From: Coenobita brevimanus | Taxonomy: Eukaryota > Arthropoda > Malacostraca > Decapoda > Coenobitidae | Length of the DNA: 64,000 nucleotides | Assembly (NCBI GenBank): GCA_032717465.1 | Contig: CM064671.1 | Coordinates: forward strand, 52,365,998 to 52,429,997 | Direction of reading: 5' to 3' | Shown: in pieces, positions 21,958 to 33,302 of the stretch | Layout: each line of letters starts with the position of its first letter | How positions within the stretch are numbered: the first letter of the stretch is position 1 | The notes under the pieces: model-generated | Databases searched by the model: none | The model's input: the letters and a program-made list of their open reading frames with translations, nothing else | Told to the model about the DNA's origin: nothing | Made by a program: the position numbers and the translations under genes

Positions 21958-22885
21958 ATGACGCTCAGTATAATGGTAAGGCCAGTCAGTATGTGCTAAG
22001 TCTTATATAAACTTGAAACGGGTGTAATGTTTGCAGGAAAGTAATGTATAAGTTGAGAAATAGTGTAAGTTGAACGAAGTGATATGAAAACTACACCCAC
22101 TGTATAAATCTGCGAAAATATGACGCTCAGTATAACACTCTGGTCAGTAAATATGTGATAGCAAGAATATAAAGTGGAAACGGGTGTAATGTTAGCATGA
22201 ATAAAATGTATAAGTTGAAAAATAGTGTAAGTTGTAATAATTGATGTCACGAGTACACCCACTGTGTAAATCTGCGAAAATATTATGCTCAGTAGAACAT
22301 TCTGGTCAGTAAGTATGTGATAGGAATTATATAAAGTGGAATTTGTTGTAATGTTAGTAGTAAGGTAATTTAAAAGTTGAATACTAGTGTAAGATGAAAC
22401 AAATGATATCGCGATAACACTCACTGTGTAAGTACGCGCTAATATGACGCTCAGTTGAATCGTAAGGTCTGAAATTATGTGATATCAATTATATCAAGTG
22501 TAAACATGTGCAATGTTAGTGGAGAATTATTATATAAGTACAACAATAGGTTGTAAGTTGAAATAGTAGTCATAGCGACTTCACCGTGTGTGTTATTATG
22601 CGCTATTATTACGCTAAATATTTACATAAGGCCTGAAATTATCTCAAAACAGTTCTATAAAGTTGAAAAGTGTATAATGTTATTAGGAAAATATTATGTA
22701 AGTAGAAAAAACACAATACGAGTTGAAGCAACAGTCACAGCGAGTTCACTCACTACGTAAATAAGCGCTATCATTACGCTAAATGTTATCGAAAGGCCTG
22801 TGAATACGTAAAAACAGTTCAATAAAATGTAAAATGGTATAATGTTATTGTAGAAGTATTATGTAAGTAAAAGAAATGATATGTA
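21958..22885. repeat. Tandem array, about 162-165 bp unit, six copies, inside pB1
   Basis: The anchor atgacgctcag and its variants recur at 21958, 22120, 22282, 22444, 22608 and 22773, giving spacings of 162, 162, 162, 164 and 165 bp. Each unit also holds ..gtgtaatgtt(a/t)g.., ..tataagttga.. and ..cactgtgtaaat.. blocks. Similarity falls from left to right, so the right-hand copies are older or less homogenised. The minus ORF across it is an artefact. Confidence 0.9.
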
Positions 22886-23296
22886 TCATGATTTTCGAAT
22901 GTTAGCAATTCATCGTGACCAGTCTGCCCGATTTTGCTCGCTTCGCACGATGGTACAATGCTTATTTCAGCTCTGTTTTTGTATAAAATCCAATTTACTC
23001 TTTTATCACATGTTTTTATGTTTGTAATAAATACATATCTACTTACTTTCATTGGTTTCCCAGACTTATAATACCATAGAAAACGTTAGAGGCTCAGACC
23101 ACCTACAGAGAACACAGTGCCAGGTGTGACCAAGGCATACCTGTTTAGGGCAATTATGGACCCCGGGGAACAATTTCTTTGTGACTGACCATTGTTTCTG
23201 ACCAAAAGTGAAAGTTTTAGCAAAAAAAAATTTGGGTCAAAAAATGGTCAGGATTGGGGGGTACCATTGGTGAGAAAGTGGTCGGGACAGGGCGGG

Positions 23297-24608
23297 TTAA
23301 TGCTTTCCACAACAAGGAGAAGACCTCCAAAAGGTAATGGAGCCAACCAACCCCAGAATGTTATCTCTTTTATGTTTCAACCAGGAATCGTATTAAGTCT
23401 GTTCTTCGCTCCGCTAATAATAATTTCATTCATATAAAATGCTGTGAACTCTCCAACCCAAAATCTTCCCGATTCTTGTGGCACCTTGCCAAAAACCTTT
23501 CTAACAACTTTACCTCCCCATGTTTCCCTTCTCTTTTCCACTCTCGTGGGCCTTTTGGAATTTCTTCTGCTGATAAAGCAGAACTCTTCACGCAGACTTT
23601 CTACTCCAGCTCCATTGGAGACGATTCCGATGTTCTTCTTTCATCACTTTCCCCCTCTGGAATCATCATGGCTGACATTAAAATTTCTTCAGTTTCTGTA
23701 TTTTTTGCCATCACTGGCCTCAATACTAACACTGCGTATGGCTTGATGGTATCCCTCCTGTTTTCCTCAAGAACTGTGCTTCTGTGCTTATACCCTGCCT
23801 AACTAAACTCTTTCGCATTTGTCTATCAACTTGTATCTTTCCTTCTTGTTGGAAGTTTACTCTCATTCAGCCTGTCCCAGAGAAGGGTACTGTTGCCATC
23901 CCTCTAACTATCGCCTAATTGCTTTACCGTCCTGTGTTTCAAAAGTTTTCGAGTCTACTCTTTAAAAATAATTAAAACATCTTTCCCATCACAGACTTGT
24001 TTCTGATAGTCAGTAGGGGTTCCGCCAGGGAAGCTCCACTAGTGATCTTCGCACCTACCTTTGAGACTACTGGTCATCCTCTCTTCGGGACTATGGCGAA
24101 AGCTGTTCCATTACACTTGAAATGTCAAAGGCTTTCGATCTAGTCTGGCATAAATCTTTAATTTCCAAACTGCCCTCTCATGGTTTCTATACTTCTATCT
24201 GTGCCTTCATCTCAGCATCCTTTCTGGTCGTTCTATAGCTGCTGTTGTAGATGGCCACCGTTCTTCGCCTAGAGCTATAAATATTGATGCTCCTTAGCGT
24301 CCTTTCCTATCACGAGCTCTCCTCCTTCTATTCATCAGTGGCCTAAGTTATACATCTAACCCGATCCAATCACTCGCTGATGACTCCATCCTTCACCTGT
24401 CCATTCGTTTCCTGCAGCGTCCACCTCAGCAATTACTTTAACAAACAAAGGATGAGGCTATGGCATACTTAATGTCTGACTTGGCCCATATCTTTGTTTA
24501 GGGAAAAGTAATATTGTTGTTTTTAATGCATCAGAAACTCATTATTTACATGCATCAACCAGAGAAAATCATCCATAGGAGTGCCCTCTATTTTTTTATC
24601 AATATTTA
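23297..24608 (+). pseudogene. Jockey-like LINE copy F, part 2 (endonuclease-RT linker and RT)
   Basis: It continues directly after the piggyBac. NPKSSRFLWHLAKNLSNNFT-like text lies at about 23455-23515. AYGLMVSLLF marks the fingers, ATTRLVSDSQ-like text the palm entry (about 23990), then EMSKAFDLVWHKSLISKLPS (about 24118-24177) and a damaged YADD as LADDS (about 24376-24390). Several stops and frameshifts occur. It ends at 24608, where a hAT-like MITE interrupts it. Confidence 0.85.
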
Positions 24609-25349
<741 letters not shown>

Positions 25350-25635
25350 AATATTCAACCCAATCCCACATCATTTGTAATCATTTTTGGGGCTTCAATC
25401 TCTGGGGATTTATCATCCAAAGATCATCTTATCTCTCCTCTAAAATTTCCCTCCAGGAGATTACGTGTGCTATGTCTTCTCCGTGCCTTTCTTACCCCTG
25501 CACAGTTGTTGACTTTATACACGATTTTTCTTTTTCTTTTCCACCCCTGTGTAGAGTACAAGTCTCACTTGTGGGGAGCCTCTCTGCATACAGCTTTTCT
25601 CTACAACGTGGAGTCAAAGGCTTTTCATCTCATTA
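25350..25635 (+). pseudogene. Jockey-like LINE copy F, part 3 (C-terminal domain)
   Basis: It resumes the LINE after the MITE: ..NPIPHHL, SGDLSSKDHLISPLKFPSRR, AFLTPAQLLTLYT and VEYKSHLWGASLHTAFLYNV, VESKAFHLIM. It is cut at 25635 by the ERV LTR, so the 3' end of copy F is missing or lies beyond. Confidence 0.85.
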
Positions 25636-26179
25636 TGTAGACATTATATAGGCATTAAAATATATCTCATAAAACAATGTGCAGGATGTAGTGTCTGCTG
25701 GAGACATACACAGCTTCTCACTAGGAATGTCAATCCACATAATGTATATCCACGATCTTGTTCCAGACCATCAAGAATGCTTAACACACGAGGCCTTGCA
25801 CGCAACAAGGGGAAAAGCGCCATACCATCTGAAACTTGTTTTTATCCACCAGTTCTCCCTCAAACACTACCCTATGACTGCACAAAGTCGCTTTGCTCAC
25901 TTCAGACTTTCAGCCTTACTGCACTAATCAGAACTGAGCAAAGCGACTTTGTGCAGTCACAAGGTAGTGTTTGAGGGAGCAACTGGCGAGAAAAAAATAA
26001 AAACGGGTTTCAGCTGGTATGGCGCTTTGCCCCTTGTGGCGTGCAGGGCCTCATTATGATGTATCCCAAACAATCTCTTTGTAGTCCAAACAACCAAGAA
26101 TTTCATGACGTATTCAAACACATAGGGTAACCAGCCTAGTCGGTTAGTGCACGTGAATGGAAATCTACCAGACATTGCA

Positions 26180-26245
<66 letters not shown>

Positions 26246-26680
26246 CCTCTCCAAGCTGTATATAATTTCGGAGAGATTCCCTTCAGGTCAGAAGGGGTTA
26301 GAGAGAAGGCCCGGTAACACGAGGGTCAGCTAGGAGGCTTTGCCGTCACGCTACATTACACTGTAAGTCACAGTTCGATAGAAGCTTGTACAATAAACTC
26401 CGTAACCGAAGCGCTGCTGTCTAACTCACCTCACTGATACACAAAGGGGGAAAGTGAGAAAAAAAGTGAGACCTACCTATTCACTCTAGCCGATGACACA
26501 CCCTTTTACCAAGCAGCGACAAGTTCGAGCCATAGGACGCCTCACGACTTTATTCTGGCAGTGCTTCGACGATCTACAATCGACCTCCCTATCTCCCTAC
26601 AAGTACCTATGGCTACGCTCATTGAGATTGGTGGCATGCTGTAACAACGAACCAACTACGATAAACTATGCTCAGCGATA
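25636..26680 (+). mobile_element. Left LTR of a degraded endogenous retrovirus-like element
   Basis: Segments 25636-25789 and 26053-26178 are both colinear with 35395-35691, downstream of an env-like gene in the same orientation, which makes this the left LTR. It contains aataaa (26391) and ends before ttggtgacagcggaaatg (26681), which could be a primer-binding site (it begins TGG). A foldback element (25790-26052) and a (CA)n tract (26183-26243) have grown inside it. The exact LTR ends are unclear because its left edge abuts the LINE. Confidence 0.6.
25790..26052. mobile_element. Foldback MITE nested in the ERV LTR
   Basis: Two arms of about 115 bp are inverted copies: left from gaggccttgcacgcaacaag, right ending in its complement ..gcgtgcagggcctc. 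The loop is about 40 bp (about 25895-25932). The homologous LTR at 35395-35691 lacks this segment, giving an empty site. No clear target duplication could be read. Confidence 0.75.
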
Positions 26681-26841
26681 TTGGTGACAGCGGAAATGAT
26701 GACGATTAACACCAATCAACAATTAACGAGCAAATTAAAATCAAAACAATCTACAACTGCTCTACAAGCAACAATCATCAACCAAATTACAAGCAAATAC
26801 AGTGAGAACAAACCACAAGCAATAACATTAAATCACACTTT
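26681..26841 (+). other. Leader of the ERV after the putative PBS
   Basis: A-rich sequence downstream of the PBS-like site. The short ORF here (from 26687) is Thr/Gln/Asn-rich and shows no gag feature. Gag and pol are not present anywhere between here and env. Confidence 0.35.
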
Positions 26842-27075
26842 ACTGATCTACCAGAAGATCTGCTGACATGTCATAAAAATACCCCGGCAAATACCAGTAC
26901 ACCAGTCCTGTATGAGACAGCCCTAGCATTTATTCACTATGGATGGTGGGTGTTACCGCCGAAGTGGTGGCATTTAGATTTGTACGGAATATAGGAGGAC
27001 TACTGGGCCTTGGAAACAGGCTGTGAAGCCTATGCCCAAAGTTGGACACATTAAAAAAAAAAAAAAAAAAAAACA
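26842..27075 (+). mobile_element. tRNA-derived SINE family 1, 5'-truncated copy
   Basis: It matches 785-1035: ctgatctaccag, ccagtcctgta(c/t)gagacagccctagca, ggatggtgggtgtta, aggaggactactgggcc. It ends in about 20 A. The tRNA-like head is lacking. Confidence 0.75.
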
Positions 27076-27409
27076 AGTGAGTGAACTGTGTGACAGCAGA
27101 GTTGACCTCCACCACCTACTCCACCACCCCACCACAACCCCCACCTCTTTTCCCCACCATCACCATCTCCACCACCAGAAGAGACGAGAGAGTGTTTTGA
27201 CCCCGCAGTGAAGACCAAACGATGCTGATGCGTTGAGCTGGATCAACAATCTTGAACATCAATACCTTCCTCGTCACACCTCACACCATGCCTGTATCTT
27301 CACCACTGCTCTAGTGAGTTGATTTATTCTAACCAAGGTTGTATTAGGTAACACTTCATCGTTTGCATAACTATCCATAACATACTAATGAACCAAAAAA
27401 TTATATACA
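27076..27409. other. CCA/CAC-rich stretch, no gene recognised
   Basis: The first 130 bp is rich in ccacc triplets. No domain, exon or repeat partner was seen in the window. Confidence 0.35.
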
Positions 27410-28457
27410 GTAGTAGTAGTTGGCACCTTTAGTCTCGGGAGACTATGGGCTGCACATGTAGGAGTTATGTTCAGAACAACATTTGGTGTGGCTGATCAGG
27501 CCAATATTGGCAGGGCAGTCCTTTCCACAATGGGGGCAGATATATATGGAGGCAGGCTGCTTTGTCTGCCTGCGAACTCTCCTCTGCTGCCGCTTTACTT
27601 CGGACTGCTCCCTGACTGATGCCTCGAAGCAGGTAGTTCCGTTCTTCACCGCCTGCTTCTAAGAGGCTTTGTCTGTAGTGACGGCTTCCCAAGTGTTTGT
27701 ATTGATGTTAAGGGCTTTCAGGTCTCTTTTGCAGACATCCTTAAATCGCAGTTGAGGTCTTCCTCGGAGGCGCCTTCCTTGCACAAGCTTGCCATAAAGA
27801 AGGTCTTTGGGTATTCGCCCATCTTCCATGCGGACAGTGTGTCCAAGCCAATGCACGTGCCGCTGTTTAAGGGTGGTGAACATGCTGGGGATGCCTGCTC
27901 TTTCTAGGGTAGTGTTGTTCGTTATCCTATCCTTCCAAGTCATGCCGAGAATGCGTCTGAGGCAGCACATGTGAAAGCTGTTTAGCCGTCGTTCCTGGTG
28001 GGAGTGCAAGGTCCAAGACTCGCTAGCATAAAGTAGTGTGCTTACCACACAGGCCATGTAGACCTGGACCTTGGTGTGTTCTGTTAGTTTTTTATTTGTC
28101 CACACCCTCTTTGTTAGACCAGACATGGTAGTGGATGTCCTGCCGATACGTCTATTTATCTGCATGTCTAATGAGAGGGTGTCAGAGATGGTGGATCCCA
28201 AATATACAAAATCATGGACAACCTCAAGTTCCTGATTGGCTATTTTGATGTTAGGAGGGGTATCCACGTCCTGCCCCATGACTTGAGTTTTCTTCAGGCT
28301 GATGGTAAGTCCGAAGTCCCTACTGGCCAAGGTGAACCTGTCGATGAGCTGTTGGAGATCATCTGCCGAATGTGCAGTAATGGCAGCATCATCGGCGAAT
28401 AGAAGGTCTCGCAGACATGTCAGTCTTACTTTTGTTTTCGCGCTCAGCCTGGAGAGG
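27410..28457 (-). pseudogene. LINE-Z 3' half: RT palm, thumb and C-terminal zinc finger
   Basis: Read on the minus strand: LLFADDAAITAHSADDLQQL (catalytic YADD-type box), FGLTISLKKTQVMGQ, VYLGSTISDTLSLD, TLLYASESWTLHSHQERRLN, RILGMTWKDRITN, HWLGHTVRMEDGRIPK and RGRPQLRFKD. After a stop, a C2H2-like finger CPHCGKDCPANIGLISHTKC follows, then the tail (CTA)n at 27410-27420. The long open stretch 27659-28330 is intact. Proteins of this type are often labelled 'craniofacial development protein 2-like' endonuclease-RTs. Together with 29156-29630 it is the 3' half of one element. Confidence 0.88.
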
Positions 28458-28461
28458 TTAA

Positions 28462-29151
28462 TCCGTGCCGTCCTGGCGACGTGAATTAACGCGGCAACAT
28501 TGCAAGGTTCCTAATTTGCACAATTTTCAATTTTCGCGAGTGATTTCGTGAGTGATTTTTGTCACGTATACACGGGACACTTTCCTCTATTCCTCTACAA
28601 GATGCCAAGCAGGAACAATGCCTTGCACCGCATAACCTCTCCCCCCCCCCTGCACGCCAATGTCTCGGCAATTCACCTGTTACCAGTGACCTGGCCAATA
28701 AAGACATTCAGGGCCAGAGTGATTCCCCAATCGATGACAATGTGGAAGACAAAGTTTACATAGCATTAGAGGAAGAAACAGTCAGAAATGATGATCAGGT
28801 AATGTGGCAAAAAAAAGCTCAGTTATGATGATGAGTTAGTGAGTGAAACAAGCTTATAATGCCTATATCACTGTTTGAAAACCAATATACTCTTGTATTA
28901 CATATAAATTCGTACCAAGTAAATAAGTAAATACTGTTTATGAGTGGATAAAATAGTTACCCTCCCATAGAACTCGTTTTCTTTGGTGCCAGCCTGTTAG
29001 AAAACCCAGTCAGGTAAGGAAGTACTCGAACCTAAATCGAGTATTTTAAACCTCAGGTGAGCGATTTCTCTATGAATTTTCGATGTTTCTCACCAAAAGC
29101 GGATGTTTGAGCCCCCCAAAAAAAGGTCCAAAAACGTCGGGATGGGGCGAG
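28462..29151 (+). mobile_element. piggyBac-like MITE pB2, inserted in LINE-Z
   Basis: It is flanked by TTAA at 28458-28461 and 29152-29155. Removing it with one TTAA restores LINE reading on the minus strand across the join (..GGLFN/LSRLSAKTK). The ends resemble pB1: left TCCGTGCCGTCCTGGCGACG, right (reverse complement) CTCGCCCCATCCCGACG. Inside, attgcaaggttc and a decayed acidic transposase N terminus (SDSPIDDNVEDKVYIALEEE, about 28714-28773) match pB1. It has no catalytic domain and no 162-bp array. Confidence 0.9.
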
Positions 29152-29155
29152 TTAA

Positions 29156-29630
29156 AGAGCCCTCCATCAGATCTACTATGGAGGAAGATGCCTTCGGTAG
29201 AGGTTCCAAAGGCGTGTTTCAGCAGGACAGCAAAGAAGATTCCGAAGAGGGTTGGGGCAAGTACACAGCCTTGTTTCACGCCGCTGCACACGTCAAAGGG
29301 ATCTGATGTTGTTCCACCAAAATTTACTGTACTTTTCATTTCATCATGAAAGGATTTTATAAAGCTGAGCAGAGTTGGTGGACAACCAATCTTGGCCAGT
29401 ATCTTGAAAAGGCCGTCGCGACTGACAAGATCGAAAGCTTTTGTCAGGTCTATGAATGCAACAAAGAGTGGTTGGTGCTGCTTGCGGCATTTCTCCTGTA
29501 GCTGTCTTAGGGAGAACACTATGTCAATTGTCAATCTTTCACTCCTAAAGCCGCATTGCAGCTCTGGGTACACTCTCTCGGCGAGCTCTTGCAGTCTCTT
29601 CAGTGTCGGTGCTATAAAAATAGCAAAAGA
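29156..29630 (-). pseudogene. LINE-Z RT central part
   Basis: On the minus strand: IAPTLKRLQELAERVYPELQ, CGFRSERLTIDIVFSLRQLQ, FVAFIDLTKAFDLVSRDGLF (first catalytic Asp) and CSGVKQGCVLAPTLFGIFFA. It is an open frame up to the piggyBac insertion. It starts at about 29630, where the orientation flips: the 5' half of the same element lies head to head on the plus strand. Confidence 0.88.
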
Positions 29631-32031
29631 AGGTGTAAGGCGCTCCTTCTGTCCGATAGCCCACAGGCCACCCTTGGGCAAGGTGCAGTACCTGCTGAGC
29701 CTCCCGAACAGGGTTACGTGAAGCCATGGATCCTGGTGGTGGATGGCTGCACAGACGAACTGATCACTCGGCTGTGCAAGCCACAACGCCGGGCAGAGGA
29801 GCTCATCTGGCCCAATGGCCGGGGTTACCTGTCCAGAATGGACACTGGAAGGGGAGTAAACCCTTGAAAAATCCGGAGCCGGAGTCCTGAAGGCAGGTGA
29901 CTACTGCATGCAGCATCGTTCTGGCAACTCCTGCGATGTCGTTGGACCCCATGCACATGCCTTTCCTTGGATCCATCCAGCGACATGGAGAGTGGGGGTT
30001 AGCTGCGTGAGTAACAGCCAGACTCCCAAATGGTTCTACCCAGGCCCTGCACATTGAAGAGGCCACTCCAACTTCACAGTCACCAGCAGAGAAACAACAC
30101 AGGAAGCAGCAGTTTACCGGTGATAAGCCACAGCTTGATTGACGAAGAGCTAGGCGCCAGGGGCTGCTTCTGTTGGTGGGAAAGGCCATCGCGCCTCACT
30201 GGACAGCTACCACCCGCCTCAAGCTGGGCAGCCCCCAGTCAATAAGGTGATGCCCCATCACAGTTCGACTGCCCTGTAGGGTGCGCAGGGCTAAGGTAAA
30301 CACTGAAAATCGACCTGTAAAATATGCACCAGGCAAAAACAAAAGGAAAATAAAGAAACATCCTCTAAAGTTGGGCACTTGGAACGTCAGGACAACACCA
30401 GGACTGATGGATAATCTGGAAGAGGTGAGCGATGTACGGAAGACAGCAATCATCAATAGGGAGCTGTACAAACTGCAACTCGACATCGTTGCCCTGCAAG
30501 CCATGAGACTACTGGACTCAGGCTCTGTCAGGAAAAGGGATTACACCATTTTCTGGCAGGGCCAACCATTGGAAGGATCCAGAGAAAGAGGAGTAGGCTT
30601 TGCAGTGAGGAATAGCCTACTAGGATCTATCGTTCCACCTCAACATGGCTCTGACAATATCTTGTCCCTGCAGCTACAAACACCTGCTGGTCCAGTCACT
30701 CTTATCAGCGCCTATGCACCAACGATGGCATCCACACCCGAGGCAAAAGACCAGTTCTATGATGAATTGGATACAGCTATCAATACCATCCCTCAAGCTG
30801 AGAAAGTCTTCATCATGGGAGACTTTAATGCTAGGGTGGGAGCTGACCGTGACTCATGGCCAGACAGCCTGGGACGTTTTGGAGTGGGGAGAATGAATGA
30901 AAATGGACAACGGCTGCTTAAGCTTTGCAGTTACCATAATATGTGTGTCACCGACACCTACTATAACACCAAGCCACAGCACACGGTCTCATGGAGACAC
31001 CCCCGCTCCAAACATTGGCACCAACTCAACCTTATACTAACAAGATCAAACCTGTCCAGCGTCAAGCTCACCCGCACGTACCATAGCGCTGATTGCGATA
31101 CCGACCACTCCTTAGTCTGTAGCAAGGTAAAGTTGAGCACCAGGAAGATAAACCGCTCAAAAAGTGAAGGCTGGCCACGCATCGACACCACCAAGACGCA
31201 TGACCCAAACAAAGTGAGGGATTTCGTGCAAGCCTTAGAAGAGGCTTTTGCAGGCCAGGCCAGTGCCGATGCGTGTGAGAGATGGGAGAGCTACAGAGAC
31301 ACTGTCTACACCACTGCCATGACCACCTTTGGCAGAAAATGCAAAAAGATGGCCGACTGGTTTGAGGCACACTCAGATGACATGTTACCAGTCATCGTGG
31401 AGAAGCTGCATGTTCTTGCTGCTTACAAAAACAACCCAAGTAGGGAAAACCTAGAGACCCTACAAACAACATGTAGCATTGTACAGCGAATTGCACGACA
31501 GTGCGCCAACAATTTCTGGACCCACCTCTACTCTCAGATACAGAGTGCTGCAGCCACGGGCAACATCAGGGGGATGTTCAATGGCATCAAACAAGCACTG
31601 GGGCCTCCAAAGAAGAAGACTGCCCCTCTAGAAACATCAACTGGGGAGATCATTCAAGACCAGGACAAGTAGATGGACCGATGGGTTGAACAATATTCAG
31701 AACTGTATGCCAGAGAAAACAAGGTCAGTGAGGAAGCTCTGAATGCCGTCAAAATGCTGCCTGTGATGGAGGAGTTAGACAGCAAGCCAACCTGAGAGGA
31801 GCTGGATGAGGCACTAAAGGCACTTGCATCTGGTAAGGCGCCTGGGAAGGATGGCATACCTGCAGAGGTTCTGAAGTGCGGTGGAAAACAAAGTGACGAG
31901 CTACACAAGATCCTCTGCATGTGCTGGAGAGAGAAAGCCATTCCACAGGACATGCGTGATGCCAACATCGTCACTCTCTACAAGAACAAAGGCGACAGGA
32001 ACGACATATCTCTGCTAAGCGTCTCTGGCAA

Positions 32032-32037
<6 letters not shown>
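29631..32037 (+). pseudogene. LINE-Z 5' half: 5' UTR, AP endonuclease, start of RT
   Basis: About 650 bp of leader, then an open frame 30281-31672. GTWNVRTTPGLMDNLEEV opens the endonuclease. VALQAMRLLDSGS has the usual Glu of 'ALQEVR' replaced by Ala-Met. VFIMGDFNARVGADRDSWPD carries the catalytic Asp/Asn. DCDTDHSLVCSKVKL carries the terminal DH. After a stop at 31672 the text continues with KALASGKAPGKDGIPAEVLK and VTLYKNKGDRNDISLLSVSG-KA, and ends at a (TA)n tract. The missing E and the two stops make it defective. The break at SGKA is where the inverted 3' half begins. Confidence 0.9.

Positions 32038-32101
<64 letters not shown>
32035..32101. repeat. (TA)n microsatellite between LINE-Z and the 5S SINE
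   Basis: About 33 TA units, coinciding with the LINE-Z break and the 5' truncation of the SINE. Confidence 0.95.
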
Positions 32102-32105
<4 letters not shown>

Positions 32106-32291
32106 AGCAACTTTGGGTCTGGTTAGTACTTGGATGGGTGACTGCCTGGGAACACCAGATGCTGTTGGCATAACGTTCTCCCTACGTGTCAAGTGGGATT
32201 GGTGGAGGATTAGTGCCCCTCCCTGTAAAACAATTAACTCTGAGCCCTTGGCCACCCTGTTTGGGATACATGGCGTCTGGAAATGAATGAA

Positions 32292-32295
<4 letters not shown>
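32102..32295 (+). mobile_element. 5S rRNA-derived SINE, 5' truncated
   Basis: Positions 32117-32170 read gtctggttagtacttggatg, ggtgactgcctgggaacacc and gctgttggca. This is the 3' half of animal 5S rRNA, including the internal promoter box C region. A body of about 80 bp follows, then ttggccaccctgtttgggat..ggcgtctggaaa and (TGAA)n. That tail is also the 3' end of LINE-R (for example 33137-33175). The first half of the 5S part is missing, so the internal promoter is incomplete. Confidence 0.88.

Positions 32296-32342
<47 letters not shown>
32296..32342. repeat. (TA)n microsatellite
   Basis: About 23 TA units after the SINE tail. Confidence 0.95.
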
Positions 32343-32347
<5 letters not shown>

Positions 32348-32642
32348 AATCCCTCCACTATCCGACGTAATAGAGCCAAAGGCATGTCCGGTAAGTGGTC
32401 CTGTCCGGATAGTGGGCACCAGCCTCCTGAACTTGTACTTATGGACCCTAACTCAAAAAAACACCTATACAACTCCCTCTGGACATGCATAGCACCTATT
32501 TAAGACCCAAATCACACCAATAAGGGACATAAAAGACTGAAATAAATGCCAAAAAACCATAAAATGAGGTTTTTGAGGTAGGTTTATACATTATTAAACA
32601 TTCTGGGTACTTACAAGTCCCTGGCTCCTGGACTGGTAGTTA
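32343..32642 (+). mobile_element. pogo/Tigger-like MITE fragment
   Basis: It starts agtaatccctccactatccg, followed by gagccaaaggcatgtccgg and cctgtccggatagtgggca. This terminal sequence matches the reverse complement of 41530-41622 (aataatccctcgattatccg..caaagacatgtctgg). The other end is not seen and is probably cut by LINE-R copy C. Confidence 0.55.
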
Positions 32643-33190
32643 TGCAGGGAAGAAAGGTTGCTGGTTTTGAAAGCAGTAATAAGAAACAGGGAAGTGGGCA
32701 TGGAAGTGAAAAAGTTACTACATGACAGTATTGTGATACCAACTCTAACGTACGGAAGTGAAGCTTGGACATTGTTGGAAGGACACAAGTCAAGAGTGAG
32801 AGCAGTGGAAATGAGTTATTTAAGAGGAGCCTGTGGAGTCACATGGAGAGACAGGCTGACGAATGAGGATATAAAGGAGCGTTGTGGTGTGGATGTGGAT
32901 GTGATAGGAAGCGTTATGAGGAACACACTGAGGTGGTTTGGCCATGTGGAGAGGATAGAGGGTGAAAGACTGACGAAGAGGGTGTATGTGAGTGAGGTGG
33001 AGGGGGAAAGAGGGAGGGGGAGGCCGAGGATGAAATGGAGGGATGGGGTGGAGAGGTATATGAGAGAGGGAGGTTTGAGTTGGGAGCAGGGCAGTGAAAT
33101 GGCGGGGGACAGGGCGACTTGGAGGCGATTTGTTTGTGGCCACCCCAAACGGGATTGAGGCATCTGGCAATAGATAGATAGATAGAAGAT
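32643..33190 (+). pseudogene. LINE-R copy C: C-terminal part, open frame
   Basis: The open frame 32658-33158 reads LLHDSIVIPTLTYGSEAWTL, LRGACGVTWRDRLTNEDIKE, RCGVDVDVIGSVMRNTLRWF, GHVERIEGERLTKRVYVSEV and RGRPRMKWRDGVERYMREGG, ending FVCGHPKRD-stop. It is the best preserved C terminus of the family, with no break. The catalytic RT is absent because of 5' truncation. The 3' end tggccaccccaaacgggatt..ggcatctggcaatag runs into (GATA)n. Confidence 0.9.
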
Positions 33191-33302
33191 TAAACAGGTC
33201 GAGATAACTGTAGTGTTCATCATCACTATCATTACCCTTAGCATAACTTGCTAACGGCAGTGGATTAGCTATATAATACAGTTGTTCTTTTGGTGCATAA
33301 AG

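Larger units (their letters stand above)
20956..23296 (+). mobile_element. piggyBac-like element pB1, internally deleted, inserted in LINE copy F
   Basis: The element is flanked by TTAA duplications (20952-20955 and 23297-23300), and the LINE reads on across them. Terminal repeats: left CCCGCGGTGTCCCGTCGACG, right (reverse complement) CCCGCCCTGTCCCGACCACT. TTAA target sites are the hallmark of piggyBac. It contains only the transposase N terminus (21209 onward) and then a 162-bp tandem array. The catalytic DDD domain is absent, so it must have moved by transposase in trans. Confidence 0.92.

Noticed and set aside
21996..22424. 142-residue minus-strand ORF with internal repeats
   Set aside because: It is the antisense of the 162-bp tandem array in pB1; the repeats come from the array.
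21958..22885. CRISPR-like array
   Set aside because: The units are 162-165 bp and similar over their whole length, with no unique spacers; this is a eukaryotic tandem repeat.
32102..32172. A 5S rRNA gene
   Set aside because: The first half of 5S is missing and the sequence runs on into a SINE body and LINE-like tail.
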